A stretch of DNA of 64,000 bases from Halobaculum sp. CBA1158 (GTDB taxonomy: Archaea > Halobacteriota > Halobacteria > Halobacteriales > Haloferacaceae). The translations under genes and the position numbers were made by a program. Each line of letters opens with the position of its first letter. Positions within the stretch are counted from its first letter, which is position 1. Where the stretch lies: contig NZ_CP090371.1 in NCBI RefSeq assembly GCF_021431925.1, positions 2,480,001-2,544,000 on the forward strand, written 5' to 3'. Shown here piece by piece: positions 16,700 through 24,563 of the stretch. The notes beneath the pieces are model-generated. The model saw only the letters and a list, made by a program, of their open reading frames with translations. It was not told the DNA's origin and ran no database searches.

Positions 16700-17779
16700 C
16701 TACGGCGTCGGTGCGGCCTTCTGGAGGGCGGTCTCGGCGATGTTGCCGCCGTAGTCGGCCGAGCGGGAGACGGAGTCGACGATGAGCCCGAGCAGTTGCG
16801 CGCGGGCGGGGTCCAGTTCCCTGAGGAGTTCGTCGATCTCGCGGGCGCGCTGGTCCACGCCCAGCACAGCGCCTCGAGCCTCGTTCGCCAGCCGCGTCGC
16901 CTCGGCGCTGTCCTCGGCCAACAGCGCCTCCATCGCCTGATCGACGACGCTGCGGGCGTCCTCGTCGAGTTCGCGTAACGCCTCCACCAGTTCCGTCGGG
17001 AGCGCCTCCGACCCCCCGTCGGCGGTGGCCGACTCGACGGCGGCCTCGCCGTCCTCGTCGGTCTCCTCGCCGATATTTTCGCTCGCGTACAGCTCCAGAG
17101 TCAGATGGGCGATCTTCGTCGCGTGGTCGGCGACCCGTTCGAGCTGTCGGGCGCTGGAGTGGTAGTCGAAGCACTCCTCGCGGGAGAGGCCGATGTCCTT
17201 GGCGGCCTTCGGGGTCCGAAGCGTCGACCGAAAGATCCGCGAGACGACCATGTACAGGCGGTCCGCGTCGTCGTCGCGCTGAATCACGTCCCGGGCCATG
17301 TCCTCGTCGCCGGCGGCGAGGGCGTCGACCGCGTCCTCCAGCATCGAGACGGCGATGAGCCGCATGCGCGTCACCGCGTTGTGGATCGACAGCTCCGCCG
17401 AGTCGAGCAGGTCGCGGATGACGACCCGATCGCGGGTCTCCTCGAGCACCTCCAGGCCCACGAGGCTCTGGACGGAGTTGCGGATGCTCCGGCGCTGGTC
17501 GTTCGTGATCCGGGGAGCCTCCAGCGCGATGATGTCGAAGCCCGACACGTACATCGTCATCACCGCGCGCGTGAGCTGATCGCCGGAGAGATCGCCGATG
17601 TCGAGCGTCCCCTCGGTGCGCTCGTCCTCGCTCGTGGGGGTGAGAAACAGGGAGTCTCCCTCCGGATAGAACTCGATCTCGGTGCCGGCGCTCACGCCGT
17701 TGTCGGTGGCCCAGTCCTTCGGAATCGACACCGTGTACGTCGACCCACCCGTCACCTGGACCTTCCGTGTCTCGACCAT
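16700..17779 (-). CDS. AbrB-PhoU fusion phosphate-uptake regulator
   Basis: The 359-residue protein starts with a SpoVT/AbrB-type DNA-binding domain (KVQVTGGSTYTVSIPKDWA, residues about 4-45). Two PhoU-type helical repeats follow, with RMRLIAVSMLEDAVDALAAG and ARQLERVADHATKIAHLTLE carrying the ExxxDxx(T/I) metal motif. Haloarchaea use such fusions as phosphate-responsive regulators beside pst genes. It is divergent from pstS across a 282-nt promoter region, so it probably regulates that operon. ATG at 17779 is preferred to 17815 because it begins the AbrB domain and lies just after a TATATA box. Confidence 0.88.
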   Translation of the reverse strand: MVETRKVQVTGGSTYTVSIPKDWATDNGVSAGTEIEFYPEGDSLFLTPTSEDERTEGTLDIGDLSGDQLTRAVMTMYVSGFDIIALEAPRITNDQRRSIRNSVQSLVGLEVLEETRDRVVIRDLLDSAELSIHNAVTRMRLIAVSMLEDAVDALAAGDEDMARDVIQRDDDADRLYMVVSRIFRSTLRTPKAAKDIGLSREECFDYHSSARQLERVADHATKIAHLTLELYASENIGEETDEDGEAAVESATADGGSEALPTELVEALRELDEDARSVVDQAMEALLAEDSAEATRLANEARGAVLGVDQRAREIDELLRELDPARAQLLGLIVDSVSRSADYGGNIAETALQKAAPTP

Positions 17780-18061
17780 CGTCGTGTGCTCGGACCGTCC
17801 GCACATTAAACCCACCGACGGTCTATATACTCGAAGCGATCTGGTCTAAATTCTGGCGATAGAACGGGGCAGAACGCGCTGTTTTAGATCAGTATGTAGG
17901 CTACTTGGTTCAGAGATCGGCCCAAATACGCTGATATTCGCCGTTTAGGTCGCATATTCACCAGTTCGGCAGCGCGATGGACCCGGATCACACGTTCTCA
18001 CACTATATCTATATATTTCTCATAGTAGGGTACTTACGTCCCTCGCGGCTTCGAACTGGTG
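17780..18061. promoter_or_regulatory. Divergent phoU-like/pstS promoter region
   Basis: This AT-richer 282-nt gap separates the AbrB-PhoU gene and pstS. A TATATA box for the minus strand lies at about 17822-17829, and CTATATCTATATAT at 18003-18016 serves pstS about 45 nt before its ATG. Short AT-rich patches lie between them, where phosphate control sites would be expected; I could not define a consensus. Confidence 0.55.
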
Positions 18062-19120
18062 ATGGCAGATCAATCCGACTCCGCGACGCGGCGTGCGTTC
18101 GTGACTGCTGCGGGAACTGCCGGCGTCCTCGGCCTCGCCGGCTGTACGAGCAATCCGGACTCGGGCGGTTCCGACGGCGGGTCGAACGGTGGATCGGACG
18201 GCGGTTCCGACGGGGGGTCGGACGGCGGATCGGACGGCGGCTCCGAGCAGCTCTCGGGCACTATCAACATCGCGGGATCCTCGACGGTGTTCCCGCTTGC
18301 GACGGCGTTCGGAGAGACGTTCCAGGAGGAGCACTCCGAGGTCAACATCAACATCCAGTCGACGGGCTCCGGCGGCGGGTTCGCGAACTTCTTCTGCCCC
18401 GGCGAGACGGACTTCAACAACGCCTCGCGGCCGATCGCGCCCGACGAGGAGGAGGCGTGCGCCGACAACGACGTGGTGCCGGTCGAGCTGACGGTCGCGA
18501 CCGACGCGCTGACGGTCATCGTTAACAACGAGGCCGACTTCCTCGACTCGATGACCGTCGAGGAGCTTCGGACGCTGTGGTCCGCCGAGACACAGCCCGA
18601 GACGTGGAGCGAGGTCAACTCCGACTGGCCCGACGAGGAGATCGAACTGTACGGCCCCTCGGACGCCTCCGGGACGTACGATTACTTCATCGAGTCGATC
18701 ATCGGCGAGGAGGGTCCGGGCCACCGCCAGGACTACTCCGCGACCGAGCAGGACCGCACCATCGTCCAGGGCGTTCAGGGGTCGCAGTACGCCGTCGGCT
18801 ACCTCGGGTTCGCCTACTACAGCGCGAACACCGACGCGGTGAAGGCGGTCGCCATCGACGACGGCGACGGTCCCGTCGAGCCCTCGCTGGAGAACGCGCG
18901 GACGGGCGAGTACACCCCGCTGTCGCGGCCGCTGTTCACCTACCCGAAGCAGTCGGCGCTGGCGGAGGACCACATCGCCGAGTTCGCCCGCTACTTCGTC
19001 GAGAACACGACGAACGAGGAGGTCGTCGCCGAGGACGTCGGCTACGTCCCCCTCACCGACGAGCAACAGTCCGAGCAGATGGACACCCTCGAGGCAGCCA
19101 TCGAGGAAGCGAACTCCTGA
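18062..19120 (+). CDS. pstS: Phosphate ABC transporter substrate-binding lipoprotein PstS
   Basis: The 352-residue protein has a twin-arginine signal (ATRRAFVTAAGTAG) and a lipobox LAGC with Cys28, so it is likely exported folded by Tat and lipid-anchored. A Gly/Ser/Asp linker made of GGSDGGSDGG-type repeats runs to about residue 60. The phosphate-binding fold follows: INIAGSSTVFPLATAF, STGSGGGFANFF, DFNNASRPI and GPSDASGTYDYF. First gene of pstSCAB. ATG at 18062 follows a GTG at 18059 in another frame-compatible position; the ATG is preferred. Confidence 0.95.
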   Translation: MADQSDSATRRAFVTAAGTAGVLGLAGCTSNPDSGGSDGGSNGGSDGGSDGGSDGGSDGGSEQLSGTINIAGSSTVFPLATAFGETFQEEHSEVNINIQSTGSGGGFANFFCPGETDFNNASRPIAPDEEEACADNDVVPVELTVATDALTVIVNNEADFLDSMTVEELRTLWSAETQPETWSEVNSDWPDEEIELYGPSDASGTYDYFIESIIGEEGPGHRQDYSATEQDRTIVQGVQGSQYAVGYLGFAYYSANTDAVKAVAIDDGDGPVEPSLENARTGEYTPLSRPLFTYPKQSALAEDHIAEFARYFVENTTNEEVVAEDVGYVPLTDEQQSEQMDTLEAAIEEANS

Positions 19121-19202
19121 TCGGCGCTCGCCTCTCGTGTCACCCGTTCGACGGAGCTGAGAACGGAGAAATTTTCACTCCCCCATCCCACCCCCAACTC
19201 GA

Positions 19203-20162
19203 ATGAGCACCGACGACATCGTGGACGACCTCACCCGGGACACGCAGAACGCGCCCGCGGAACTACTGACGCGGTCGTTCTTCTTCGTGTGTGCGGTGCT
19301 CTCGATCGTGACGACGGTGAGTATCGTCGTTCTCCTGGTGACCGAGGCCGCGAAGTTCTTCTCGATCACCGCCCCGTTGATGGGCATCGAGGGGCAGACG
19401 GCGTCGCTGGTCGACTTCCTGACGGGCACTACCTGGCAGATCAACAGCGGGGAGTTCGGCGTGCTCGCGCTCGTGTCCGCGACGCTGATGATCACCATCG
19501 GCTCGGCGGTCATCGCGATCCCGCTGGGCGTGTCGACGGCGATCTACCTCAGCGAGTACGCCGCCCCCCGCCGCCGCGCGTTCCTCAAGCCCGCACTCGA
19601 GGTGCTCGCGGGGATTCCGACGGTCGTCTACGGCTTCTTCGCGCTCATCTACATCACGCCCGCCATCCGGACGGTGCTCCCGGAGACCGGCACGTTCAAC
19701 CTCCTCTCGGCGAGTATCGTCGTCGGCATCATGATCATCCCGATGGTCGCGTCGATCAGCGAGGACGCCATGTCGGCCGTCCCGGACGAACTTCGGCAGG
19801 CCGGCTACGGGATGGGCGCGACCAAGTTCGACGTGTCGACCGGCATCGTCGTCCCGGCGGCGCTGTCGGGCATCTTCTCGTCGTTCATCCTCGCGCTCTC
19901 GCGGGCCATCGGCGAGACGATGGCCGTCACCATCGCCGCCGGGTCGCAGGCGGCGTTCCTCAACCCCCTGGACCCGACCGCCTACCAGGAGGGGGCGCTC
20001 CCCATGACCGCGGCGATGGTCCAACTCCTGCTGGGTGACATTACTGGCGGGGGGCTCGCCTATCGGAGCCTCTTCGCCATCGGCCTGACGCTGTTTCTCA
20101 TCACGCTCGCCATGAACGTCATCAGCGACCTGATCGCACAGCGGTACCGCGAGGAGTACTGA
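19203..20162 (+). CDS. pstC: Phosphate ABC transporter permease PstC
   Basis: The 319-residue protein has six predicted transmembrane helices and the permease EAA-type loop GYGMGATKFDVSTGIVVPAA near residues 201-220, plus the PstC-like TVVYGFFALIYITPAI. It pairs with PstA to form the inorganic phosphate channel in the membrane. It starts 82 nt after pstS, and pstA begins 1 nt after its stop codon. Confidence 0.94.
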   Translation: MSTDDIVDDLTRDTQNAPAELLTRSFFFVCAVLSIVTTVSIVVLLVTEAAKFFSITAPLMGIEGQTASLVDFLTGTTWQINSGEFGVLALVSATLMITIGSAVIAIPLGVSTAIYLSEYAAPRRRAFLKPALEVLAGIPTVVYGFFALIYITPAIRTVLPETGTFNLLSASIVVGIMIIPMVASISEDAMSAVPDELRQAGYGMGATKFDVSTGIVVPAALSGIFSSFILALSRAIGETMAVTIAAGSQAAFLNPLDPTAYQEGALPMTAAMVQLLLGDITGGGLAYRSLFAIGLTLFLITLAMNVISDLIAQRYREEY

Positions 20163-20163
20163 G

Positions 20164-21819
20164 ATGGCCACCGACACCGCAACCGGCGATATCGAGGGAT
20201 TCGGTACGGTCAGCAGAACCGTCGGCACCGTCTTTCGGTACGTCATGCTGGCGGCGACGCTGTTCGGGCTGGTCGTGCTCGGCGTCCTGCTCGTGTACGT
20301 CGCCAACGACGCGATCCAGCCGCTCACGGCCGACCCCGGGTGGCACCTGACCTTCCTCCTCACGCTCGTGGTTCCGACGCTCGGTGTCGGCGCGTACCTC
20401 TATCGACGCGACGCCGACGCGCTCGGCTACGGCGCGTTGACCGTCGGAACGTTCGTCGTGACGCTCATGTTCGGCGGCGGGGCGGCGATGATCTTCGTCG
20501 ACATCCTCCCCCCGCTCCTCTGGCTGGCGTACGTCGTCGCGTTCGCGGTCCCGTTCGGCGTCGTGCTGGCCATCCAGCGTCGCGCGCGACGGATCCCGTT
20601 TCTCACCCGGGCGGCCGCCACGACCGCGGCGTTTTACCTCTCGCTGTTCGGCCTGCCCGGACCGATCGGGTCGGCGCTCGGTATCCCGCGGGTCGTCCCC
20701 GGCGTTCCGGGACTGGTTCAGTCGGCCCCGTTCGTTCCGCTGGACTGGATGTCCGTGACGGCGACGCTCGGGCTCGGCGTCGCCGGGGCCGTCGGCTGGT
20801 ACGTCGTCGGGATCCGCGACCGACGGGCCGGCCTCCTGAGCGGCGGGGCGGCCTTCGCCGGGATCGTCGTCGCCGCCCTCGCCGGCCCGGCCGTCGGGCT
20901 GGACCCGCTGCCTGCGGTCGTCCTCGCGTCCGTCTCGGTCGTCCCGACGGTCGCGTACGCGGTCGGCACGGCGGTCGACCGTCCAACCGTGCGGGTCGGC
21001 CTGCTCGTTCCCCTCGTGGTGATCGGCGGCGCGCTCGTCGGCGAGATCCTCGTCGGCGCGTTCGGGTTCGCCGGCCCCCAGTCGTGGGTCGACTGGCAGT
21101 TCCTCACGAGCGCCCACAGCCGCACCGCGGAGAACGCCGGGCTGTACCCCGCGATCGGCGGGTCGATCCTGCTGATGGTGACGGTGGCCGGGCTGTCGTT
21201 CCCGCTGGGCGTCGGGGCGGCGGTGTACCTCGAGGAGTACGCCCCGGACAACGTGTTCACCCGGATCATCGACGTGAACATCTCCAACCTCGCGGGCGTT
21301 CCCTCGGTCGTCTACGGCCTGCTCGGACTGGGCGTGTTCGTCACCTATCTGGGCCAGCCGACCGGAACGGTGATCATCGGCGGCGCGACGCTGGCGCTGC
21401 TCATCCTCCCGATCGTCATCATCTCCTCGCGGGAGGCGATCCGAAGCGTCCCCAACGAGATGCGACAGGCCTCTTACGGGATGGGCGCGACGAAGTGGCA
21501 GACGGTCCGCCGCGTCGTGCTTCCGCGGGCGTTCCCGGGGATCCTCACGGGGACGATCCTCGCGCTCGGTCGGGCGATCGGCGAGACCGCGCCGCTCATC
21601 ATGATCGGCGCGCCCAGCGTCCTGTTCTCGCTGCCGACGGAGTTCACCTCGAAGGTGAGCGCCATGCCCCTGCAGGTGTTCGCGTGGTCGAGCCTGTTCG
21701 CCAGCGAGGACTTCTACACCAAGGCGGTGCCCGCGGGCGTCGTCGTGCTGGTGAGCGTCCTGCTGGCGATGAACTCCGTGGCGATCGTCCTGCGAAACAG
21801 GTATCAGAGTGAGCAGTAA
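20164..21819 (+). CDS. pstA: Phosphate ABC transporter permease PstA with long N-terminal membrane extension
   Basis: The final 290 residues are a standard PstA permease (VYLEEYAPDNVFTRIIDVNI; GVPSVVYGLLGLGVFVTYLG; the EAA loop SYGMGATKWQTVRRVVLPRA). The first 260 residues are extra: a set of about eight hydrophobic helices not present in bacterial PstA, which is usually near 300 residues long. I believe similar extensions occur in other haloarchaea but could not check. Coupled to pstC (1-nt gap) and followed after 9 nt by pstB. Confidence 0.93.
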   Translation: MATDTATGDIEGFGTVSRTVGTVFRYVMLAATLFGLVVLGVLLVYVANDAIQPLTADPGWHLTFLLTLVVPTLGVGAYLYRRDADALGYGALTVGTFVVTLMFGGGAAMIFVDILPPLLWLAYVVAFAVPFGVVLAIQRRARRIPFLTRAAATTAAFYLSLFGLPGPIGSALGIPRVVPGVPGLVQSAPFVPLDWMSVTATLGLGVAGAVGWYVVGIRDRRAGLLSGGAAFAGIVVAALAGPAVGLDPLPAVVLASVSVVPTVAYAVGTAVDRPTVRVGLLVPLVVIGGALVGEILVGAFGFAGPQSWVDWQFLTSAHSRTAENAGLYPAIGGSILLMVTVAGLSFPLGVGAAVYLEEYAPDNVFTRIIDVNISNLAGVPSVVYGLLGLGVFVTYLGQPTGTVIIGGATLALLILPIVIISSREAIRSVPNEMRQASYGMGATKWQTVRRVVLPRAFPGILTGTILALGRAIGETAPLIMIGAPSVLFSLPTEFTSKVSAMPLQVFAWSSLFASEDFYTKAVPAGVVVLVSVLLAMNSVAIVLRNRYQSEQ

Positions 21820-21828
21820 CTTCCAATC

Positions 21829-22719
21829 ATGACTGACGGACACGGACCGACCGACGACGGAATCGAGCCCGACGGCGGGGAGGCGACGACGAGCGACCCG
21901 TCGACGGAGATGTCGATACAGACGGACGTCAGCGAGAGCGTGACCGACACCGATCACGCACGTGCGGCCGACACGCTCGTCGAGGCCCGCGACGTGAGCG
22001 TCTACTACAACGACGACCGCGCGCTCAACGACATCACGATGGAGATCCCCGAGAACCGCGTCACCGCGATGATCGGTCCGTCGGGCTGTGGCAAATCGAC
22101 GTTTCTCCGGTGCATAAATCGGATGAACGACATGATCGACGCCGCGCGGGTCGAGGGCGACCTCTTCCTCCGCGGGAAGAACGTGTACGACCCCGACGTG
22201 GACCCGGTCGCGCTCCGTCGGCGCGTCGGCATGGTGTTCCAGAAACCGAACCCGTTCCCCAAGTCGATCTACGAGAACGTCGCGTACGGGCTGGAGATCC
22301 AGGACAAGGCCGGCGACTACGACCAGATCGTCGAGGAGTCGCTCAAGCGGGCGGCGCTGTGGGACGAGGTGAAGGACCAACTCGACTCCTCGGGGCTCGA
22401 CCTCTCGGGCGGGCAACAGCAGCGCCTCTGCATCGCTCGCGCCATCGCCCCGGACCCCGAGGTGATCCTGATGGACGAGCCGGCATCCGCGCTGGACCCG
22501 GTGGCGACCTCGAAGATCGAGGACCTCATCGACGACCTCGCCGAGGAGTACACGGTCGTCATCGTCACCCACAACATGCAGCAGGCGGCCCGCATCTCCG
22601 ATAAGACGGCGGTGTTCCTCACCGGCGGCGAACTGGTCGAGTTCGACGACACCGACAAGATATTCGAGAATCCCGACTCCCAGCGCGTCGAGGACTACAT
22701 CACCGGCAAGTTCGGGTAA
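21829..22719 (+). CDS. pstB: Phosphate ABC transporter ATPase PstB
   Basis: The 296-residue protein has Walker [10 protein letters not shown] (near residue 84), the Q-loop [20 protein letters not shown], the signature [15 protein letters not shown] and Walker [14 protein letters not shown]. The stretch [17 protein letters not shown] is characteristic of PstB. The first 55 residues are a Thr/Asp-rich head that ordinary PstB lacks. It powers phosphate import by PstCA. Last gene of the pst operon; phoU follows after 351 nt. Confidence 0.96.
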   Translation: MTDGHGPTDDGIEPDGGEATTSDPSTEMSIQTDVSESVTDTDHARAADTLVEARDVSVYYNDDRALNDITMEIPENRVTAMIGPSGCGKSTFLRCINRMNDMIDAARVEGDLFLRGKNVYDPDVDPVALRRRVGMVFQKPNPFPKSIYENVAYGLEIQDKAGDYDQIVEESLKRAALWDEVKDQLDSSGLDLSGGQQQRLCIARAIAPDPEVILMDEPASALDPVATSKIEDLIDDLAEEYTVVIVTHNMQQAARISDKTAVFLTGGELVEFDDTDKIFENPDSQRVEDYITGKFG

Positions 22720-23070
22720 CGCCTCGCGCGCTCGCTGTCGCTCCCGCTCGGCCGCGTCGACGCGGCCCGATCGGTCGACCCCGTTGCCGTTCTCGTCCGT
22801 CGTCGCCGCCGCGGTTCGTACCGTATCGTCGTCGCCGCCGCGGTTCGTACCGTATCGTCGTCGCCGCCGCGGTTCGTACCGTATCGTCGTCGCCGCTGTC
22901 GCGGTTCTCGGTTCCCGTTTTCGCCGTCGTTCTCTCCCCGTCGTCGCCGCCGACGCTTCGCGAGCGTTTTCGAACGCTCGTGAACGCTCCGGAGCGTTCC
23001 GTACGGGATCGGACCGCTATCTCCCGCGGAAGCCGAAGGTTTACACGCCGGCGCGGGGGAATATCTCGAC
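22720..23070. other. pstB-phoU spacer with 29-bp repeat
   Basis: No gene is seen in this 351-nt gap. It holds a 29-bp tandem array (22801-22888), a short palindromic stretch (GAACGCTCCGGAGCGTTC, 22981-22998), and a TATA-like GGTTTACAC at about 23038-23046, some 28 nt before the phoU ATG, so phoU can be transcribed on its own. Confidence 0.6.
22801..22888. repeat. 29-bp tandem repeat, three units, intergenic
   Basis: The core GCCGCCGCGGTTCGTACCGT recurs at 22805, 22834 and 22863, a strict 29-bp period, and then decays. It is unlike the 24-bp array at 9557. Confidence 0.88.
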
Positions 23071-23742
23071 ATGCCGAGAAAGCAGTATCAGGAACGCCTC
23101 GTGGAGCTCCGCGAGGACGTGCTCTACATGAGCGAGATCGTCGCCGAGCGGCTCCGCATGGGCATGGACGCCCTCGACGTGAAAGACGACGAACTCGCCC
23201 GGCGCGTCATCGAGGAGGACGCCGAGGTGAACGAGTTGTACCTCGAACTCGAACAGGACTGCGTCGACCTGCTGGCGCTCCAGCAACCGGTCGCGGGCGA
23301 CCTCCGATTCATCGCGGCGTCGTTCAAGATCATCACCGACCTCGAACGCATCGGCGACCTCGCCACCAACCTCGGGGAGTACGCCCTCCAAGCCGAGCGC
23401 GACGTGTTCCCCGACGTGGACGTACAGCGCATCGGGGAGGCGACCCTGGAGATGCTCGACGACGCCATGACCGCCTACGCCGAGGAGGACACCGAGGCGT
23501 GCTACGGCGTCGCCGACGCCGACGACGACGTTGACGCCCTCTGTGAGGACGCCTCCAGCGCCGTCGTCCGCGAACTGCTCGAACGCGAGGGCGTCACGGA
23601 GGCGGACATCGACGACATGATGACGGACGTGTCGCGGCTCCTGCTCACGATCCGCGACCTCGAACGCGTCGGCGACCACGCGGTCAACATCGCCGCCCGG
23701 ACGCTGTACATGGTCGAGAACGACGACGAGCTTATCTACTAA
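23071..23742 (+). CDS. phoU: PhoU, phosphate signalling protein
   Basis: The 223-residue protein is a two-repeat PhoU: RFIAASFKIITDLERIGDLA in the first three-helix bundle and LLLTIRDLERVGDHAVNIAA in the second, both with the metal-binding E(R)xGD(L/H)A motif. Such proteins damp phosphate transport when phosphate is plentiful. Unlike the protein at 16700-17779 it has no DNA-binding domain. It lies downstream of pstB, with its own TATA-like box. Confidence 0.92.
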   Translation: MPRKQYQERLVELREDVLYMSEIVAERLRMGMDALDVKDDELARRVIEEDAEVNELYLELEQDCVDLLALQQPVAGDLRFIAASFKIITDLERIGDLATNLGEYALQAERDVFPDVDVQRIGEATLEMLDDAMTAYAEEDTEACYGVADADDDVDALCEDASSAVVRELLEREGVTEADIDDMMTDVSRLLLTIRDLERVGDHAVNIAARTLYMVENDDELIY

Positions 23743-23770
23743 CGAACCTCTCTTCGCCTCGGGTTTCCTC

Positions 23771-23791
23771 GCGCTCGCCAGAGGCGAGCGC
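23771..23791. terminator. Perfect hairpin downstream of phoU
   Basis: GCGCTCGCC-AGA-GGCGAGCGC forms a 9-bp perfect stem with a 3-nt loop 29 nt after the phoU stop. It lacks an adjacent T-run, so its role in ending transcription is uncertain. Confidence 0.4.
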
Positions 23792-23809
23792 TGCGGGAAC
23801 CGCTCGGCG

Positions 23810-23833
23810 AAAACCCGTTCATGCCAAAAGGCC
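23810..23833. repeat. Inverted repeat, left copy, beside AT-rich segment
   Basis: AAAACCCGTTCATGCCAAAA (23810-23829) followed by GGCC. An exact inverted copy of the 20 bases lies at 24414-24433, with GGCC at 24409-24412 and one extra base between. Both copies continue inward into a hairpin and a GCTCACGG-containing tail. Confidence 0.85.
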
Positions 23834-23989
23834 GGACCCTCCCTCCGGTCGGGTCCGGTGAACCGCTCGCTTCGCTCACGGATGCTATTTCGGCAGTCCC
23901 GACCTACGAGTCGTTCTACTTGGAGCCGTTCTACAAGCTGAAGCGGTCAGCGAGATATCCAGGATATCCTGCTATCGACAGGTGATGCA

Positions 23990-24202
23990 CTATGAATCAT
24001 CTGTTCCCTTCTTTGGGAGGTTCTTCCGCTCTGAGAAGTAATATAGAATAACGATGAACCCTGCAGCAGGTACTATTACTCCTAACCAGTACTTCTCCGG
24101 ATTCTTCAGAGTAAGCCGCTTTGCGTCGAAATACATCAAGATCCCTATCGGTATCTGAATAGCGATAGCGCCGACAATGAGTACATAAGCCAACTCAACC
24201 AT
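23990..24202 (-). CDS. Small two-helix membrane protein in AT-rich segment
   Basis: The 70-residue protein (MVELAYVLIVGAIAIQIPIG start) has two hydrophobic helices at about 3-24 and 38-58. Its tail, SERKNLPKKGTDDS, is basic, unlike the acidic proteins around it. Codon use is markedly AT-richer than the neighbours, so the gene was probably acquired. ATG at 24202 is preferred; a longer frame to 24238 adds a Cys-containing stretch of doubtful value. No family recognised. It lies inside a segment bounded by inverted repeats. Confidence 0.55.
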   Translation of the reverse strand: MVELAYVLIVGAIAIQIPIGILMYFDAKRLTLKNPEKYWLGVIVPAAGFIVILYYFSERKNLPKKGTDDS

Positions 24203-24408
24203 TGCTGTTCGTCCGCAACACGGTATGATAATACTCACGCTGCGAGAGTGTGTTTACAAGATTTGCAGCGTCATCGAGCAGTTATTTCATCTGTGACCCC
24301 CCGAAATAGAATTCTACGACTATTCTCGGGAACACAATTAGATGACCGCCTGCGGTTGCGGTTCGCTCTAGCGATTGTTCCGTGAGCGAGGCCGAAGGCC
24401 GAGCGAGC
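24203..24408. other. AT-rich spacer with no further gene seen
   Basis: The low-GC character continues here until about 24350, then returns to GC-rich repeats (CGTGAGCGAGGCCGAAGGCCG). No second gene or tRNA was found. Confidence 0.45.
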
Positions 24409-24433
24409 GGCCATTTTGGCATGAACGGGTTTT
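24409..24433. repeat. Inverted repeat, right copy
   Basis: GGCC-A-TTTTGGCATGAACGGGTTTT, the reverse complement of the left copy at 23810-23833 apart from one extra base. It overlaps the outer arm of the nested hairpin element by four bases. Confidence 0.85.
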
Positions 24434-24557
24434 AGTGGGGGTCTGGCCGCAGTCGTTCGAGAGGCGCTTCGCGCCTCTCGTGATGACGAGAGACGGCTCC
24501 GCCGTCTCTCGAACCACGGGCGGCGAAGCCGCCCGCGAGGACATGCCCCCACTAAAA
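24430..24557. repeat. Nested hairpin element downstream of cdc48
   Basis: Outer 12-bp arms TTTTAGTGGGGG (24430-24441) and CCCCCACTAAAA (24546-24557) enclose three perfect hairpins: 24458-24480 (10-bp arms, loop TTC), 24487-24511 (11-bp arms, loop TCC) and 24517-24535 (8-bp arms, loop GAA). As RNA or single-stranded DNA it would fold into a cloverleaf-like form. It begins 6 nt beyond the cdc48 stop codon, so it forms that mRNA's 3' end. Confidence 0.8.
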
Positions 24558-24563
24558 GAGGTT

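Noticed and set aside
20122-22572. Minus-strand frame of 816 codons opposite pstA/pstB
   Set aside because: The product is an Arg/Asp/His mixture with no motif, and the opposite strand has unmistakable pst genes.
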